A DNA stretch of 64,000 bases from Chitinophaga horti (GCF_022867795.2 NZ_CP107006.1:248001-312000); one strand, 5' to 3'. Counted from the first letter of the stretch, positions 52,629-61,318 are shown. Notes: generated by a model not told the origin, from the sequence alone. A program made the numbers and translations.

Positions 52629-52659
52629 CAAACCTACATGAATTACTTCATTCGGCCAA
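52629..52659 (-). promoter_or_regulatory. SpoU methyltransferase promoter; leaderless mRNA predicted
   Basis: Minus strand: TTG (52659-52657), 20 bp, TAGGTTTG (52636-52629), then only ACCCT before the ATG at 52623. Confidence 0.75.
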
Positions 52660-52714
52660 GCCGTGAAGTTATTGCCGGACAGGAAAATCTCAAATAAAGT
52701 TAATTAGAATCCAA

Positions 52715-55147
52715 GTGCAGAAACCGTTCAACTCCGCATACAATATATGTTTTACGTGCCTGTTGATATGTGCCTGCATCTTTATCAGCGCCTGTTCCAA
52801 TACCAAGTACCTGCAAAAAGACCAGCGCCTGTTTACCGGCAGCGAAATGACCATCAACGGTGAAATCACATCCACCGAAAAGCAGGAATTAAAAAGCGCC
52901 CTCAGTTCCAAATCACTCATGTTGCAGCAACCCAATACCAAGTTTTTGGGGATGCGCACCCGCGTTTGGCTGTACAACCAGAAATACAACGAAAAGAAGT
53001 CAAACTGGTTCTGGCACCTGGTGCTGGCTCCCCGTAACCTGGAGGAGCCTGCCATTTACGATTCCGCTAAAACGCGGGAGTCGGTAGACAGGATGACCAC
53101 TTACCTGAACAACCAGGGGTTCTTTTATGCGCAGGTAAAACATGAGGAAGAGGTAAAGAACCAACGCGTGTCGCTGAAGTACGAGGTGAATACCGGCAAA
53201 AACTTCGTGATCGACAAGGTGATTTTTGCCATTCCCGATTCGGCTATCCGGAACGTGGTGCTGGAGAACCAAACGTTATCTCTACTCAAAAAAAATACGG
53301 TTTACAAAGGTGAAACACTTAACGCGGAGCGCGAACGCCTGACGAGGGTGCTGCGTAATGCGGGCTACTATAAGTTTCCCCGCGATCTCATCGAGTTTGA
53401 ACTGGATACGCTTAACAAATCACTGTTCAAAAACGCCCTTAACCCTTTCGAGAACCTCACCGGCATTTTCAATAACCGCGACCAGTCCAAACTTACACTG
53501 GATGTAGAAGTACGCATCAATAAGCCCACAGACTCCAGCAGTACGGAAGATAAATTGTATTACATCGATAGTATCTATGTTTACCCCGACCTTCCGCTTG
53601 CAGGCAACCTGAATGATTCTACGTTAAAAGAAACACAGCGCCGCGCATTTACCGTCCGTTCGTACTCCGATAACCTGCGACCCGGTGTGCTCGCACGTTC
53701 CATCCTCATACGCCCGGGTAATAAATATTCGATCGATAGCTACAACGGCACCATCAATAAACTGTACGACCTTAACCTGTTCCAGTTCATCACCCTGCAA
53801 TACCGCGAAAAGCAGGACAGCCTGCATAAACTGGACGCCTACATCCAGATGACGCAGAAAAAGCGCCAGGAGCTTGGGTTAACGGCCGACGTAACGACCA
53901 GTTCCGACTACTTTGTAGGTAGCAGCCTTTCGCTAAACTACCGCAATTACAATATTAACCGCGCAGCGAACGAGCTACAGGTAAGCCTGAAAGGCGGCGT
54001 GGAAATCGTACGTAACGACGGCCGCTTCGCCCTGCAAACGCGCGAGTATGGCATCGAAAGTAACCTCACGTTCCCACGGTTTATTACGCCGTTTTTCCGG
54101 GTGCCGCAGAGTAATCGCTCCACGGCCAAAACCAGGGTGAGCGCAGGCTTCAGCTCTATTTCCCGTGTAGAGAAGTTCGTGATCTCCACCCTGTCGTCCA
54201 GCTTCGGTTACGAGTGGAATGAGTCGATCTACAAACGGTGGATTCTCCGCCCGATCACGCTGAACTACGTGGGTACGGAGTTAACAAAAGTGTTCCGCGA
54301 TTCGGTGGTGAACCTCAGTCCGTACCTGGTGCGCAGCTTTGAGCCGGCATTTATCGGCGGTGAGTCCTTCACCTTCATCTACACCAATAACGATGCGTTG
54401 CACACTAAACGTAATTCCTTTGTACGCGTAAACTTTGAAGAATCAGGCTTGTGGCTGAAGGGGTTGAACAGCGCGATCTACGGCATTTCCAGCAAGAACA
54501 CCAGTCTCGAAATGGGTACTAATGTGAAGATATCGCAGTTCGTTAAGCTGGATGCCGATTACCGCATTTACTGGAACAGGCCGAAAGCCTCCACGGTGGC
54601 GCGGGCGTATATTGGTGTGGGTTTACCGTACGGGCAGTCGGACGTATTGCCTTACATCCGCCAGTACACTTCAGGTGGACCGAACAGCATCCGCGCCTGG
54701 CGCTTACGTACGCTGGGTCCGGGTTCTTATGTTGACACTTCTGCTACGGCAGCCATCTTCCCCGATCAAACGGGTGATATGAAACTGGAAGCTAACCTCG
54801 AATATCGTTTTGATATTTTACGCCTATTCAACGGCACCATCAACCTCAAAGGCGCTACCTTCCTGGATGTAGGTAACATCTGGATGCTTAAACGCGACAC
54901 CGTTCGTCCCGGCGCGGAGTTCCGTTTCTCTAAACTGTATAACGACCTGGCAATTGGTACAGGTGCGGGTTTACGGCTTGACTTCTCCTTCTTCGTGGTT
55001 CGTTTCGATTGGGGATTACCGCTGAAGAAACCTTTCCGTACCGATGCGGAGGATAAGAGCTGGTACATCAGCAAGTGGGATTTGGGCAGTGGCACCTGGC
55101 GTAAAGAGAATATTATCTGGAACGTGGCGATCGGCTATCCGTTCTAG
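52715..55147 (+). CDS. TamL-type lipoprotein of the TamA/BamA (Omp85) family
   Basis: 810 residues from a GTG start at 52715; no closer ATG fits. A lipoprotein signal peptide ends in ISAC (Cys27), then SNTKYLQKDQRLF. POTRA-like domains fill about residues 30-400 (TYLNNQGFFYAQVKHEE, RVLRNAGYYKFPRDL) and the C-terminal beta-barrel (about 400-810) holds GGPNSIRAWRLRTLGPGSY and the terminal aromatic strand. TamL replaces TamA as partner of TamB in Bacteroidota, in outer-membrane assembly or lipid transport. TamB is not adjacent. Confidence 0.9.
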   Translation: MQKPFNSAYNICFTCLLICACIFISACSNTKYLQKDQRLFTGSEMTINGEITSTEKQELKSALSSKSLMLQQPNTKFLGMRTRVWLYNQKYNEKKSNWFWHLVLAPRNLEEPAIYDSAKTRESVDRMTTYLNNQGFFYAQVKHEEEVKNQRVSLKYEVNTGKNFVIDKVIFAIPDSAIRNVVLENQTLSLLKKNTVYKGETLNAERERLTRVLRNAGYYKFPRDLIEFELDTLNKSLFKNALNPFENLTGIFNNRDQSKLTLDVEVRINKPTDSSSTEDKLYYIDSIYVYPDLPLAGNLNDSTLKETQRRAFTVRSYSDNLRPGVLARSILIRPGNKYSIDSYNGTINKLYDLNLFQFITLQYREKQDSLHKLDAYIQMTQKKRQELGLTADVTTSSDYFVGSSLSLNYRNYNINRAANELQVSLKGGVEIVRNDGRFALQTREYGIESNLTFPRFITPFFRVPQSNRSTAKTRVSAGFSSISRVEKFVISTLSSSFGYEWNESIYKRWILRPITLNYVGTELTKVFRDSVVNLSPYLVRSFEPAFIGGESFTFIYTNNDALHTKRNSFVRVNFEESGLWLKGLNSAIYGISSKNTSLEMGTNVKISQFVKLDADYRIYWNRPKASTVARAYIGVGLPYGQSDVLPYIRQYTSGGPNSIRAWRLRTLGPGSYVDTSATAAIFPDQTGDMKLEANLEYRFDILRLFNGTINLKGATFLDVGNIWMLKRDTVRPGAEFRFSKLYNDLAIGTGAGLRLDFSFFVVRFDWGLPLKKPFRTDAEDKSWYISKWDLGSGTWRKENIIWNVAIGYPF

Positions 55148-55148
55148 C

Positions 55149-55182
55149 AGAACGGGCGGCCGCTTATCGCATACCGCCCGTC
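55149..55182. terminator. Hairpin between tamL and truB
   Basis: ACGGGCGG/CCGCCCGT stem; no long T run in either direction, so weak. It separates two convergent genes. Confidence 0.5.
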
Positions 55183-55186
55183 CATC

Positions 55187-55873
55187 TTATATAATCGTAG
55201 CTTTCGTTTGTTCAATAAACTGCTGAATGTCGTAGGCATCTTCCACCCTAAATTCGCCGATGCGTGTACGGCACAACGCACTCATATAACCGCCGCAACC
55301 CACGGCCGCACCGTAATCATTGGCCAGTGAGCGGATGTACGTACCAGTGCTGCATACCACACGGAAGTGTACCACAGGCAGTTCTACCTTCGTAATCTCA
55401 AATTCCGCAATGAAGATCTTCCGCGGCTCCACTTTTACTTCCACGCCTTTACGGGCCAGTTCATAAATCGGTTTGCCGTTTTGTTTAATGGCAGAGTGGA
55501 TCGGCGGTAACTGCTGCTGTTCGCCTGTAAATTGGTTGGCAATTTCCTGTAAGGCAGCCTTGTCCAGTTCCGGCACTGGTTTAAAGTCCGTCGGTTCAGA
55601 TTCCAGGTCGTAGGTAGGGGTTACTGCGCCCAGTGTGAATGTGCCGGTATATTCTTTCTCCTGCGCCTGGTACTCATTGATTTTTTTAGTCATTTTGCCC
55701 GTACAGCAGATGAGCAGCCCGGTAGCGAGCGGGTCCAGCGTACCGGCATGGCCTGTTTTGGCCTTGGTCGTATTGCGGATCTTACGTACAATATCAAATG
55801 AAGTCCAGTTCAGCGGCTTGTTCACCAGTATCACCTGTCCCTCCTGGAAAATGTTCTTTTCGGTTTGTTCCAT
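55187..55873 (-). CDS. truB: tRNA pseudouridine-55 synthase
   Basis: 228 residues, MEQTEKNIFQEGQVILVNKPLNWTSFDIVRKIRN. Catalytic Asp47 lies in KTGHAGTLDPLATGLLI; other motifs are EYTGTFTLGAVTPTYDLE and CSTGTYIRSLANDYGAAVGCGGYMSALCRTRIG. It converts U55 of tRNA to pseudouridine. It lacks the C-terminal PUA-like extension, common for Bacteroidota. -7 box only 4 nt before the ATG, so the mRNA is probably leaderless. Confidence 0.95.
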   Translation of the reverse strand: MEQTEKNIFQEGQVILVNKPLNWTSFDIVRKIRNTTKAKTGHAGTLDPLATGLLICCTGKMTKKINEYQAQEKEYTGTFTLGAVTPTYDLESEPTDFKPVPELDKAALQEIANQFTGEQQQLPPIHSAIKQNGKPIYELARKGVEVKVEPRKIFIAEFEITKVELPVVHFRVVCSTGTYIRSLANDYGAAVGCGGYMSALCRTRIGEFRVEDAYDIQQFIEQTKATII

Positions 55874-55877
55874 GCCG

Positions 55878-55885
55878 CAAAGATA
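55878..55885 (-). promoter_or_regulatory. truB promoter -7 box; leaderless mRNA predicted
   Basis: Minus-strand TATCTTTG followed by CGGC and the ATG at 55873. No clear -33 TTG. Confidence 0.6.
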
Positions 55886-55966
55886 ATGGAACCGGCGATA
55901 TCGCGTTACCCGGCCGCCGTTGTGTCACTCACTTGTACCGCAACACATCGATCAGCTTTTTTCACC

Positions 55967-57121
55967 TTATGCTACATTCTTCCTTCTCGCCAGTACGGTT
56001 ATCATCAATCCCATTACCGCCACCACCGCAAAAGAAGTTCGCAACCCGGAGGCATGTGCAATAAAACCGATCAGCGGTGGACCCAGCAGGAAGCCGAAGA
56101 AGCCCAGCGTAGTCACTGCGGCCAGGGCCATACTGGGACTCATTGTTTTGGATCGGCCAGCTTCGCTGTACACCAGCGGTATCACTGCCGAAACGCCCAA
56201 TCCCACGAGGAAGAAGCCGATAACAGCGGTAATGATGTGAGGAAACAGGGCGGACATCAGCAAGCCGGAAGCAGTGAGGATGCCGCTTACTGTCAATATT
56301 TTATTGATCCCGTACCGATGCGCTAACCAGTCGCCCGTAAACCGGCCGGTGGTCGTAGCGAGCGTAAATGCCTGGAAGCCGAGCGGTACCAGGCCTGGCG
56401 GCGCTTCTATCGCACGGGCGAAGTATACGGTACTCCAGTCGTACATCGTACCCTCGCTGATCATGCAGCAAAAAGCGATAATGCCCAGGCCGATCAGGGT
56501 TTTATCGGGCTTTACAAAAAACGGTTGTTTACCCTTTACAGGCGTATGTGTTTTGACGGTCGCATGTGCATTGGTCGCCCATATGACGATAGCCGCCAGG
56601 GCAATGATCATGAAGTGGTTCATGGGCTGCAGATGCAGGTTCACCATGAGGTTACCGATGCTCGCACCAGCAAGCCCCGCCAGGCTCCAGATGGCATGAA
56701 AAGACGACATGATCGTTTTGCCGAACAGCTGTTCCACACTTACCGCCTGGGTGTTAACGGCAATATTGCCGATGTTGCCCACGAATCCAAAGAAGAAGAG
56801 GGCGATCACCAGTAATAAAATAGAAGCGGATAAACCGATGAGCGGGAGTAACAGCGCATAGAGCAAACAGGCGGCTGATAAAATGCGGCTGCTGCCTTGC
56901 CGGTTGATCAGCCAGCCGGCAATCGGCAATGAAAGCGCAGAACCGGCTGGGATCGCTAACAAAATCAAACCCAGCCCCGCTTCATCCAGCCCCAGCTTCA
57001 GTTGGATGTCCGCCACACGCGAACCCCAGCTGGAAAAACACAAGCCCGTCAGGAAAAAGAATGCGCTCACTGCGATCCTTGTCCGCCATAATTGTTTTCG
57101 CTTCACGTCTGTTGGTGTCAT
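55967..57121 (-). CDS. MFS transporter (YbjJ-like)
   Basis: 384 residues, MTPTDVKRKQLWRTRIAVSAFF, 12 transmembrane helices. The TM1-TM2 stretch FFLTGLCFSSWGSRVADIQLKLGLDEAGLG and the later FGKTIMSSFHAIWSLAGLAGASIG and GFLLGPPLIGF are typical of the YbjJ/inner-membrane MFS group. Substrate unknown. It is followed on the same strand 7 bp before the nitronate monooxygenase gene (in transcript order after it), so the three minus-strand genes ribE, NMO and MFS form one run. Confidence 0.88.
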   Translation of the reverse strand: MTPTDVKRKQLWRTRIAVSAFFFLTGLCFSSWGSRVADIQLKLGLDEAGLGLILLAIPAGSALSLPIAGWLINRQGSSRILSAACLLYALLLPLIGLSASILLLVIALFFFGFVGNIGNIAVNTQAVSVEQLFGKTIMSSFHAIWSLAGLAGASIGNLMVNLHLQPMNHFMIIALAAIVIWATNAHATVKTHTPVKGKQPFFVKPDKTLIGLGIIAFCCMISEGTMYDWSTVYFARAIEAPPGLVPLGFQAFTLATTTGRFTGDWLAHRYGINKILTVSGILTASGLLMSALFPHIITAVIGFFLVGLGVSAVIPLVYSEAGRSKTMSPSMALAAVTTLGFFGFLLGPPLIGFIAHASGLRTSFAVVAVMGLMITVLARRKNVA

Positions 57122-57127
57122 GCACTA

Positions 57128-58129
57128 TTAAAACCGGGCAGAAATGGCGCCCAGACTTTGCCGGTATTCTTCGATAAGCCGGTCGATGATCGCTTTCACG
57201 CTACTGATGTCTTCCACAAAAGCCACACTTTGCCCTGCGCTCCACAACTGGTGATACGAGCCAGGTTTCACGGCTTTCTCCAGGCTCTTCATGCCCCGTA
57301 GCTGTACCAGCATCTTAAAATACTTGCGGGTGCGCGGGCTCTTCGACATAAACTTCTCGAACCAGTTTTGCTTGTACCCGATCTTTTGGGCCACCGGCGT
57401 ATTAATAATATTGCAGGGGGTACCAGAGATCCGTTCCGTGAGTACAATGTCTTCCATCCCATATTCCAGGATGGCATTTTTGTACTCGTTGCTTACCGAA
57501 GCTTCCGTACTGGCTATAAAACGCGTGCCAATCGATACGCCGGCCGCGCCGAGTACCATCGCACTCGCCATTTGCCGGCCGGTGGCGATGCCGCCCGCAG
57601 CGATCACCATCTTATCGGGGAAAGCCTGCTGTAACATCGGCACCAGTACGTGCATAGGGTAGGGGCCTGCGTGTCCGCCTGCGCCGGATGACACCGCGAT
57701 GAAGCCATCGCAGCCCATGTCCGCCGCTTTTTTGGCATGTACCAGGTTGGTAACGTCGCATAACACTACACCGCCGTAACTGTGTGCGGCATCTATCACC
57801 GGTTTAGGGTTGCCCAGCGAAGTGATATACAAAGGCACCTTGGCCGCCACGCAGGCGTCGAGGTGTTGCTGAAATAACGGGTTCGTTTTCTGTACGATGA
57901 TATTAACGCCATAAGTTCCCCTGGCGGCCGCATGTTGCGCACGGTGTTGGTTCAATCGATCTAATACCGCTTTCAGTTCACCTTCTTTGCGGTAGTTGAG
58001 GCTGGGGAAGGTAGAGGCAACCCCGCTTTCGATGCCTGCTTTTACCATGGCCTCATTGCTTACGAGGAACATGGGCGCCATGATCAGCGGGTGACTTATA
58101 TCTAGTAGTTGTGTAAGTTGGGTGTTCAT
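57128..58129 (-). CDS. Nitronate monooxygenase (2-nitropropane dioxygenase family)
   Basis: 333 residues from ATG 58129 (MNTQLTQLLDISHPLIMAPM); the open frame continues upstream into ribE. FMN-dependent TIM barrel: IMAPMFLVSNEAMV near the start, SSGAGGHAGPYP (about 165-176), AAGGIATGRQMASAMVLGAAGVSIGTRFIAS with the FMN-phosphate site, and the His of the GGHAG loop as likely catalytic residue. It oxidises nitronates to carbonyl and nitrite, or is a related flavin reductase. Only 6 bp separate it from the MFS gene. Confidence 0.9.
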   Translation of the reverse strand: MNTQLTQLLDISHPLIMAPMFLVSNEAMVKAGIESGVASTFPSLNYRKEGELKAVLDRLNQHRAQHAAARGTYGVNIIVQKTNPLFQQHLDACVAAKVPLYITSLGNPKPVIDAAHSYGGVVLCDVTNLVHAKKAADMGCDGFIAVSSGAGGHAGPYPMHVLVPMLQQAFPDKMVIAAGGIATGRQMASAMVLGAAGVSIGTRFIASTEASVSNEYKNAILEYGMEDIVLTERISGTPCNIINTPVAQKIGYKQNWFEKFMSKSPRTRKYFKMLVQLRGMKSLEKAVKPGSYHQLWSAGQSVAFVEDISSVKAIIDRLIEEYRQSLGAISARF

Positions 58130-58145
58130 AATTAAGGCGTTAGCG

Positions 58146-58736
58146 CTATTTCCGCACTTCCATCTGACGGGCAACGTATTTGCCCAGAATGTCGAACTCC
58201 AGGTTCACGATGTCGGAAACAGCAAGGTGCTGCATATTGGTATGTTCGTAAGTGTACGGGATGATAGCGACAGAGAATTCATCTTCCGTGATATCGAATA
58301 CCGTAAGACTGATGCCATTCAGGCAGATAGAGCCCTTTTCGACCATCAGCCCGGCAAAGGCTGCCGGGTAAGCGATACGGTATAACCAGCTGCCGTTCTG
58401 GTCCGTCACCGCCAGGCACGAGCCGGTGCCATCTACATGTCCCTGAACGATGTGCCCGTCTATGCGGTGATTGAACACCATGGCGCGTTCCAGGTTCACC
58501 AGCTGGCCTGTCTTTAACAGTCCCAGGTTCGTTTTCTGAAGCGTTTCGTGTACGGCTACCGTTTTAAAGGCGTCGGCCGTTACCGCCGTTACCGTAAGGC
58601 AAACTCCATTGTGCGATACACTCTGGTCTACCTTCAATTCCGGCGCCAGCGTGCTTTGGATGGTGAGTTCCAGGTTATCTCCCTGCTTTTCTGCTGCAAT
58701 AACTTGTCCTAATGTTTCTATGATACCGGTGAACAT
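58146..58736 (-). CDS. ribE: Riboflavin synthase subunit alpha
   Basis: 196 residues from ATG 58736 (MFTGIIETLGQV, the invariant start). Two lumazine-binding repeats: SVSHNGVCLTVTAV with HETLQKTNLGLLKTGQLVNLERAM in the first half, and GHIVQGHVDGTG, KGSICLNGISLTVFDI with FDILGKYVARQM in the second. It dismutates two 6,7-dimethyl-8-ribityllumazines to riboflavin. The first gene of a three-gene minus-strand run; riboflavin supplies FMN for the next enzyme. Confidence 0.95.
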   Translation of the reverse strand: MFTGIIETLGQVIAAEKQGDNLELTIQSTLAPELKVDQSVSHNGVCLTVTAVTADAFKTVAVHETLQKTNLGLLKTGQLVNLERAMVFNHRIDGHIVQGHVDGTGSCLAVTDQNGSWLYRIAYPAAFAGLMVEKGSICLNGISLTVFDITEDEFSVAIIPYTYEHTNMQHLAVSDIVNLEFDILGKYVARQMEVRK

Positions 58737-58850
58737 ACCTTGATGGCTTAAATTTGCACACGAATTTCGGATATAATTTCCAATAAATATAAGCAGGAGC
58801 GGGGGCGGCAGCACCGGTTTACGGCGACGGAAAATATTTTTAGAAACTGT

Positions 58851-58881
58851 TTTGTGAATATTGAATTAAGTCCTATCTTTG
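58851..58881 (+). promoter_or_regulatory. rpsU promoter
   Basis: TTTG (58851-58854), 19 bp, TATCTTTG (58874-58881). Leader about 27 nt. Confidence 0.82.
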
Positions 58882-58913
58882 CCATCCTTAAAAATCACAA
58901 ACCGGAGTAATTT

Positions 58914-59111
58914 ATGTTAATTATCGATAGCAAAGACTGCGAAAACATAGACAAAGCGCTTAAGAAGTATAAGAAGAAATTCGAGAAAGCTCGTATCCTG
59001 CTGCAACTCAGGACCCGTCAGTCTTTCACGAAACCTTCCGTGAAACGTCGCAATCAAGTGCTGAAAGCTGTGTACAAGCAACAGCTCGCGAGCGGTAAAT
59101 TTGAAGATTAA
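58914..59111 (+). CDS. rpsU: 30S ribosomal protein S21
   Basis: 65 residues, MLIIDSKDCENIDKALKKYKKKFEKA, with LQLRTRQSFTKPSVKRRNQVLKAVYKQQ. Length and the RxxxxxxKPSxxRR pattern match S21, which sits next to the anti-Shine-Dalgarno in Bacteroidota ribosomes and helps to hide it. It precedes a Xer recombinase gene and, 1.2 kb on, the HPF gene. Confidence 0.95.
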   Translation: MLIIDSKDCENIDKALKKYKKKFEKARILLQLRTRQSFTKPSVKRRNQVLKAVYKQQLASGKFED

Positions 59112-59140
59112 TCAGATCTGATTCAATTCTTATATAGAAA

Positions 59141-59170
59141 TTGATGATTGTAAGGTTTTATATAACTTTG
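59141..59170 (+). promoter_or_regulatory. Xer recombinase promoter
   Basis: TTG (59141-59143), 19 bp, TAACTTTG (59163-59170). Confidence 0.78.
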
Positions 59171-59190
59171 CAGTCATCAATTTTTTTGCG

Positions 59191-60120
59191 TTGACCGGAA
59201 CCTATTCATCTTATACTACACCCTTTCTTTCGTGGCTGGCGCTGGAAAAGCGCTATTCTCCCCACACAATTGCCGCGTACGAAGAAGACCTTCGCCAGTT
59301 CTTTGCTTTCCTGGAGCAAACTTATGGTGATATTCCCCTTGCAGAGATACATCACAGTTTTGTGCGGTCCTGGCTTGCTGGTGGCGTTCAGGGGCGCGAG
59401 GGAGCTCAGGCGTCGCCGCGTACCATTAACCGCAAAATATCTACTCTAAAATCCTTTTTCAAGTACGCCTTAAAGCAGCAGTGGGTAACGCAGAGTGTGA
59501 TGGTAAAAATTACCTCCCCCAAAGTCAACAAAAGGCTGCCGCTGTTTGTAGAAGAAAAAGGTATGCAAACGATCGCCCGGGAAGGGGAGTTGGCCCAACC
59601 ACTTTTTACACCCGACCTCGAAGGCGACACAAGACGTTTAATCATAGATATATTATACCAGACAGGCATTCGGTTGTCCGAACTGATCGGGCTGCAGGAC
59701 AGGCAGGTAGATGTTCATTTGCGTACTATTAAAGTACTCGGCAAAGGCAACAAGGAGCGGATTATTCCCGTAAGCCCAGAATTGCTGGAGCGGGTAGTGG
59801 CTTACCGGCAGCGTAAAGCGCGGGAGCTGGCAGTGTACGATACCGATGTTTTGCTCGTGAATGCGAAGGGAAAGAAGTTATATCCGAAGTACGTCTACAA
59901 TGTAGTAAAGGAAATATTAAGCCAGGTGACCACTATCGAGAAACGAAGCCCGCACATCCTCCGTCACACCTTCGCCACCCATCTTACCAATGCCGGCGCC
60001 GATCTGAATGCCGTAAAAGAGCTGTTGGGGCACAGCAGCCTGGCGGCCACACAGGTATATACCCATAACACCATCGACCGGTTAAAGGAAATTCATAGCA
60101 AGGCCCATCCGAAAGCATAA
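59191..60120 (+). CDS. xerC: Tyrosine recombinase XerC/XerD
   Basis: 309 residues from a TTG start at 59191, about 14 nt after the predicted transcript start; no ATG fits the N terminus. N-terminal SAM-like core-binding domain (about 10-100), catalytic domain with Arg161 (TGIRLSEL), Lys185 (LGKGNKER), His255 and Arg258 (HILRHTFATHL), His281 (LLGHSSLA) and nucleophile Tyr290 (VYTHN). Resolves chromosome dimers at dif. A perfect 18-bp palindrome follows the gene at 60154. Confidence 0.93.
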   Translation: MTGTYSSYTTPFLSWLALEKRYSPHTIAAYEEDLRQFFAFLEQTYGDIPLAEIHHSFVRSWLAGGVQGREGAQASPRTINRKISTLKSFFKYALKQQWVTQSVMVKITSPKVNKRLPLFVEEKGMQTIAREGELAQPLFTPDLEGDTRRLIIDILYQTGIRLSELIGLQDRQVDVHLRTIKVLGKGNKERIIPVSPELLERVVAYRQRKARELAVYDTDVLLVNAKGKKLYPKYVYNVVKEILSQVTTIEKRSPHILRHTFATHLTNAGADLNAVKELLGHSSLAATQVYTHNTIDRLKEIHSKAHPKA

Positions 60121-60153
60121 TTTACCAGTTTGAGTAGAAGCGGCTGAAAGCCT

Positions 60154-60171
60154 TACTGACGGCCGTCAGTA
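60154..60171. repeat. Perfect 18-bp palindrome downstream of xerC
   Basis: TACTGACGGCCGTCAGTA, with an additional outer pairing AGAAGC/GCTTCT. No T run, so it is not a standard terminator. Confidence 0.85.
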
Positions 60172-60357
60172 GACGATAGGGCTGCTTCTGAAAAAGGTGA
60201 TTCTCATCAGTTTTAACAAAATATTTTTGGTAAAAGATGCGAATGATATCAAAGTTTGTTAAATTAGTAATCAAGTTCTTTTACAGTAAAAATCAGCCTA
60301 TGATATGAGCACTACACATTCGTAATTAGATTTTTAAATATTTTAAAAAACAGTGCT

Positions 60358-60657
60358 ATGAATCTTCAAATTCAAACAGTGCGTTTCGATGCTGACGCAA
60401 AACTGGTCGATCATGTGAATAAAAAAGTACAGAAGTTAGCCACTTTTTACGACCGGATAGTCAGCGTGGAGGTATACTTAAAACTGGATAATATAGCGCA
60501 TCAGATTAAGGATAAGATAGCTGAAATTAAAGTTCACGTTCCTCGCCATGATTTCTTTGTAAAGCACGAGTCCAAATCTTTTGAAGAATCCTTCGATCTC
60601 GCCTTTGCTTCTCTTGTGAATCAGATCAAAAGACAGAAAGAGAAGAATTTTCATTAA
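60358..60657 (+). CDS. hpf: Ribosome hibernation-promoting factor (HPF/RaiA family, short form)
   Basis: 99 residues, MNLQIQTVRFDADAKLVDHVNKKVQKL. The single HPF/YfiA domain with IAEIKVHVPRHDFFVKHESKSFEESFDLAFASLVNQIKRQKEK is clear; the C-terminal dimerising domain of long HPF is absent. It binds the 30S subunit in the mRNA/tRNA channel and inactivates ribosomes at low growth rate. It has no close promoter box that I can see. Confidence 0.93.
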   Translation: MNLQIQTVRFDADAKLVDHVNKKVQKLATFYDRIVSVEVYLKLDNIAHQIKDKIAEIKVHVPRHDFFVKHESKSFEESFDLAFASLVNQIKRQKEKNFH

Positions 60658-60672
60658 TTCCTGAAAAATATT

Positions 60673-60702
60673 TTGAAGTTAAAAATCACTTTACTACCTT
60701 TG
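60673..60702 (+). promoter_or_regulatory. Promoter upstream of the tRNA cluster
   Basis: TTTG (60672-60675), 19 bp, TACCTTTG (60695-60702). Transcription starts near 60709, 183 nt before the first tRNA. Confidence 0.75.
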
Positions 60703-60725
60703 CCATCCCATCCGAAAAACGGGGG

Positions 60726-60824
60726 GTGACAAGGGTAGTAAAGTTCTTTGCTGTAGGGCGTTTTAGCCGAATTAAAGGTCTAAAACAAGCGCAAAAAAAA
60801 AGTAAAAAAATATTTGTTTCTTAA
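60726..60824 (+). CDS. Possible 32-residue basic leader peptide
   Basis: A GTG-start frame directly behind the promoter at 60695: (M)TRVVKFFAVGRFSRIKG, rich in Lys and Arg, ending at TAA 60822-60824. The 180-nt leader before the tRNAs is otherwise unexplained. Codon pattern gives no clear support; it may be chance. Confidence 0.2.
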   Translation: MTRVVKFFAVGRFSRIKGLKQAQKKSKKIFVS

Positions 60825-60891
60825 TCAGATTAACTTTTACTTTGCGCTCTCATTCAGAAACAAGGTTTTACACTTTGTGACTTTTAAAAAT

Positions 60892-60965
60892 GCCACCATA
60901 GCTCAGTTGGCCAGAGCTACTGATTTGTAATCAGTGGGTCGGGGGTTCGAATCCCTCTGGTGGCT
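60892..60965 (+). tRNA. tRNA-Thr (TGT)
   Basis: Acceptor GCCACCA/TGGTGGC, anticodon loop TTTGTAA in stem ACTGA/TCAGT, T-arm GGGTTCGAATCCC. CCA is not encoded. Confidence 0.96.
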
Positions 60966-61050
60966 CATTAAATTTCCGGGTAAGGACACTGCATCAGATA
61001 CAGGGTAGATAGACGGGGAGATTAACGAGAATACAAGGTTAAAGATTTAG

Positions 61051-61133
61051 GGGCAGGTTCCAGAGCGGCCAAATGGGGCGGACTGTAAATCCGCTGTCTT
61101 TCGACTTCAGAGGTTCGAATCCTCTCCTGCCCA
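61051..61133 (+). tRNA. tRNA-Tyr (GTA)
   Basis: Class II with long variable arm. Acceptor GGGCAGG/CCTGCCC, anticodon stem GCGGA/TCCGC with loop CTGTAAA, T-arm AGAGGTTCGAATCCTCT. Confidence 0.96.
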
Positions 61134-61245
61134 CATCTACTTTTTTGTTCCGCTTTTGTATACAGGGGCGGAACTTACTTGTGTAACGAATTGTTCTTTG
61201 GAAGTGTTTATAGGTTTACGATTTTGTAGGTATAAGCACCAATAT

Positions 61246-61318
61246 GCGGGAGTAGCTCAGTTGGTAGAGCGACAGCCTTCCAAGCTGTAGGTCGCGGGTT
61301 CGAACCTCGTCTCCCGCT
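61246..61318 (+). tRNA. tRNA-Gly (TCC)
   Basis: Acceptor GCGGGAG/CTCCCGC, anticodon stem ACAGC/GCTGT with loop CTTCCAA, T-arm GCGGGTTCGAACCTCGT. Confidence 0.95.

Noticed and set aside
60121..60357. Phage or element attachment site next to the Xer recombinase
   Set aside because: No flanking direct repeats, integrase cargo or tRNA truncation; Xer has the sequence of the housekeeping enzyme.
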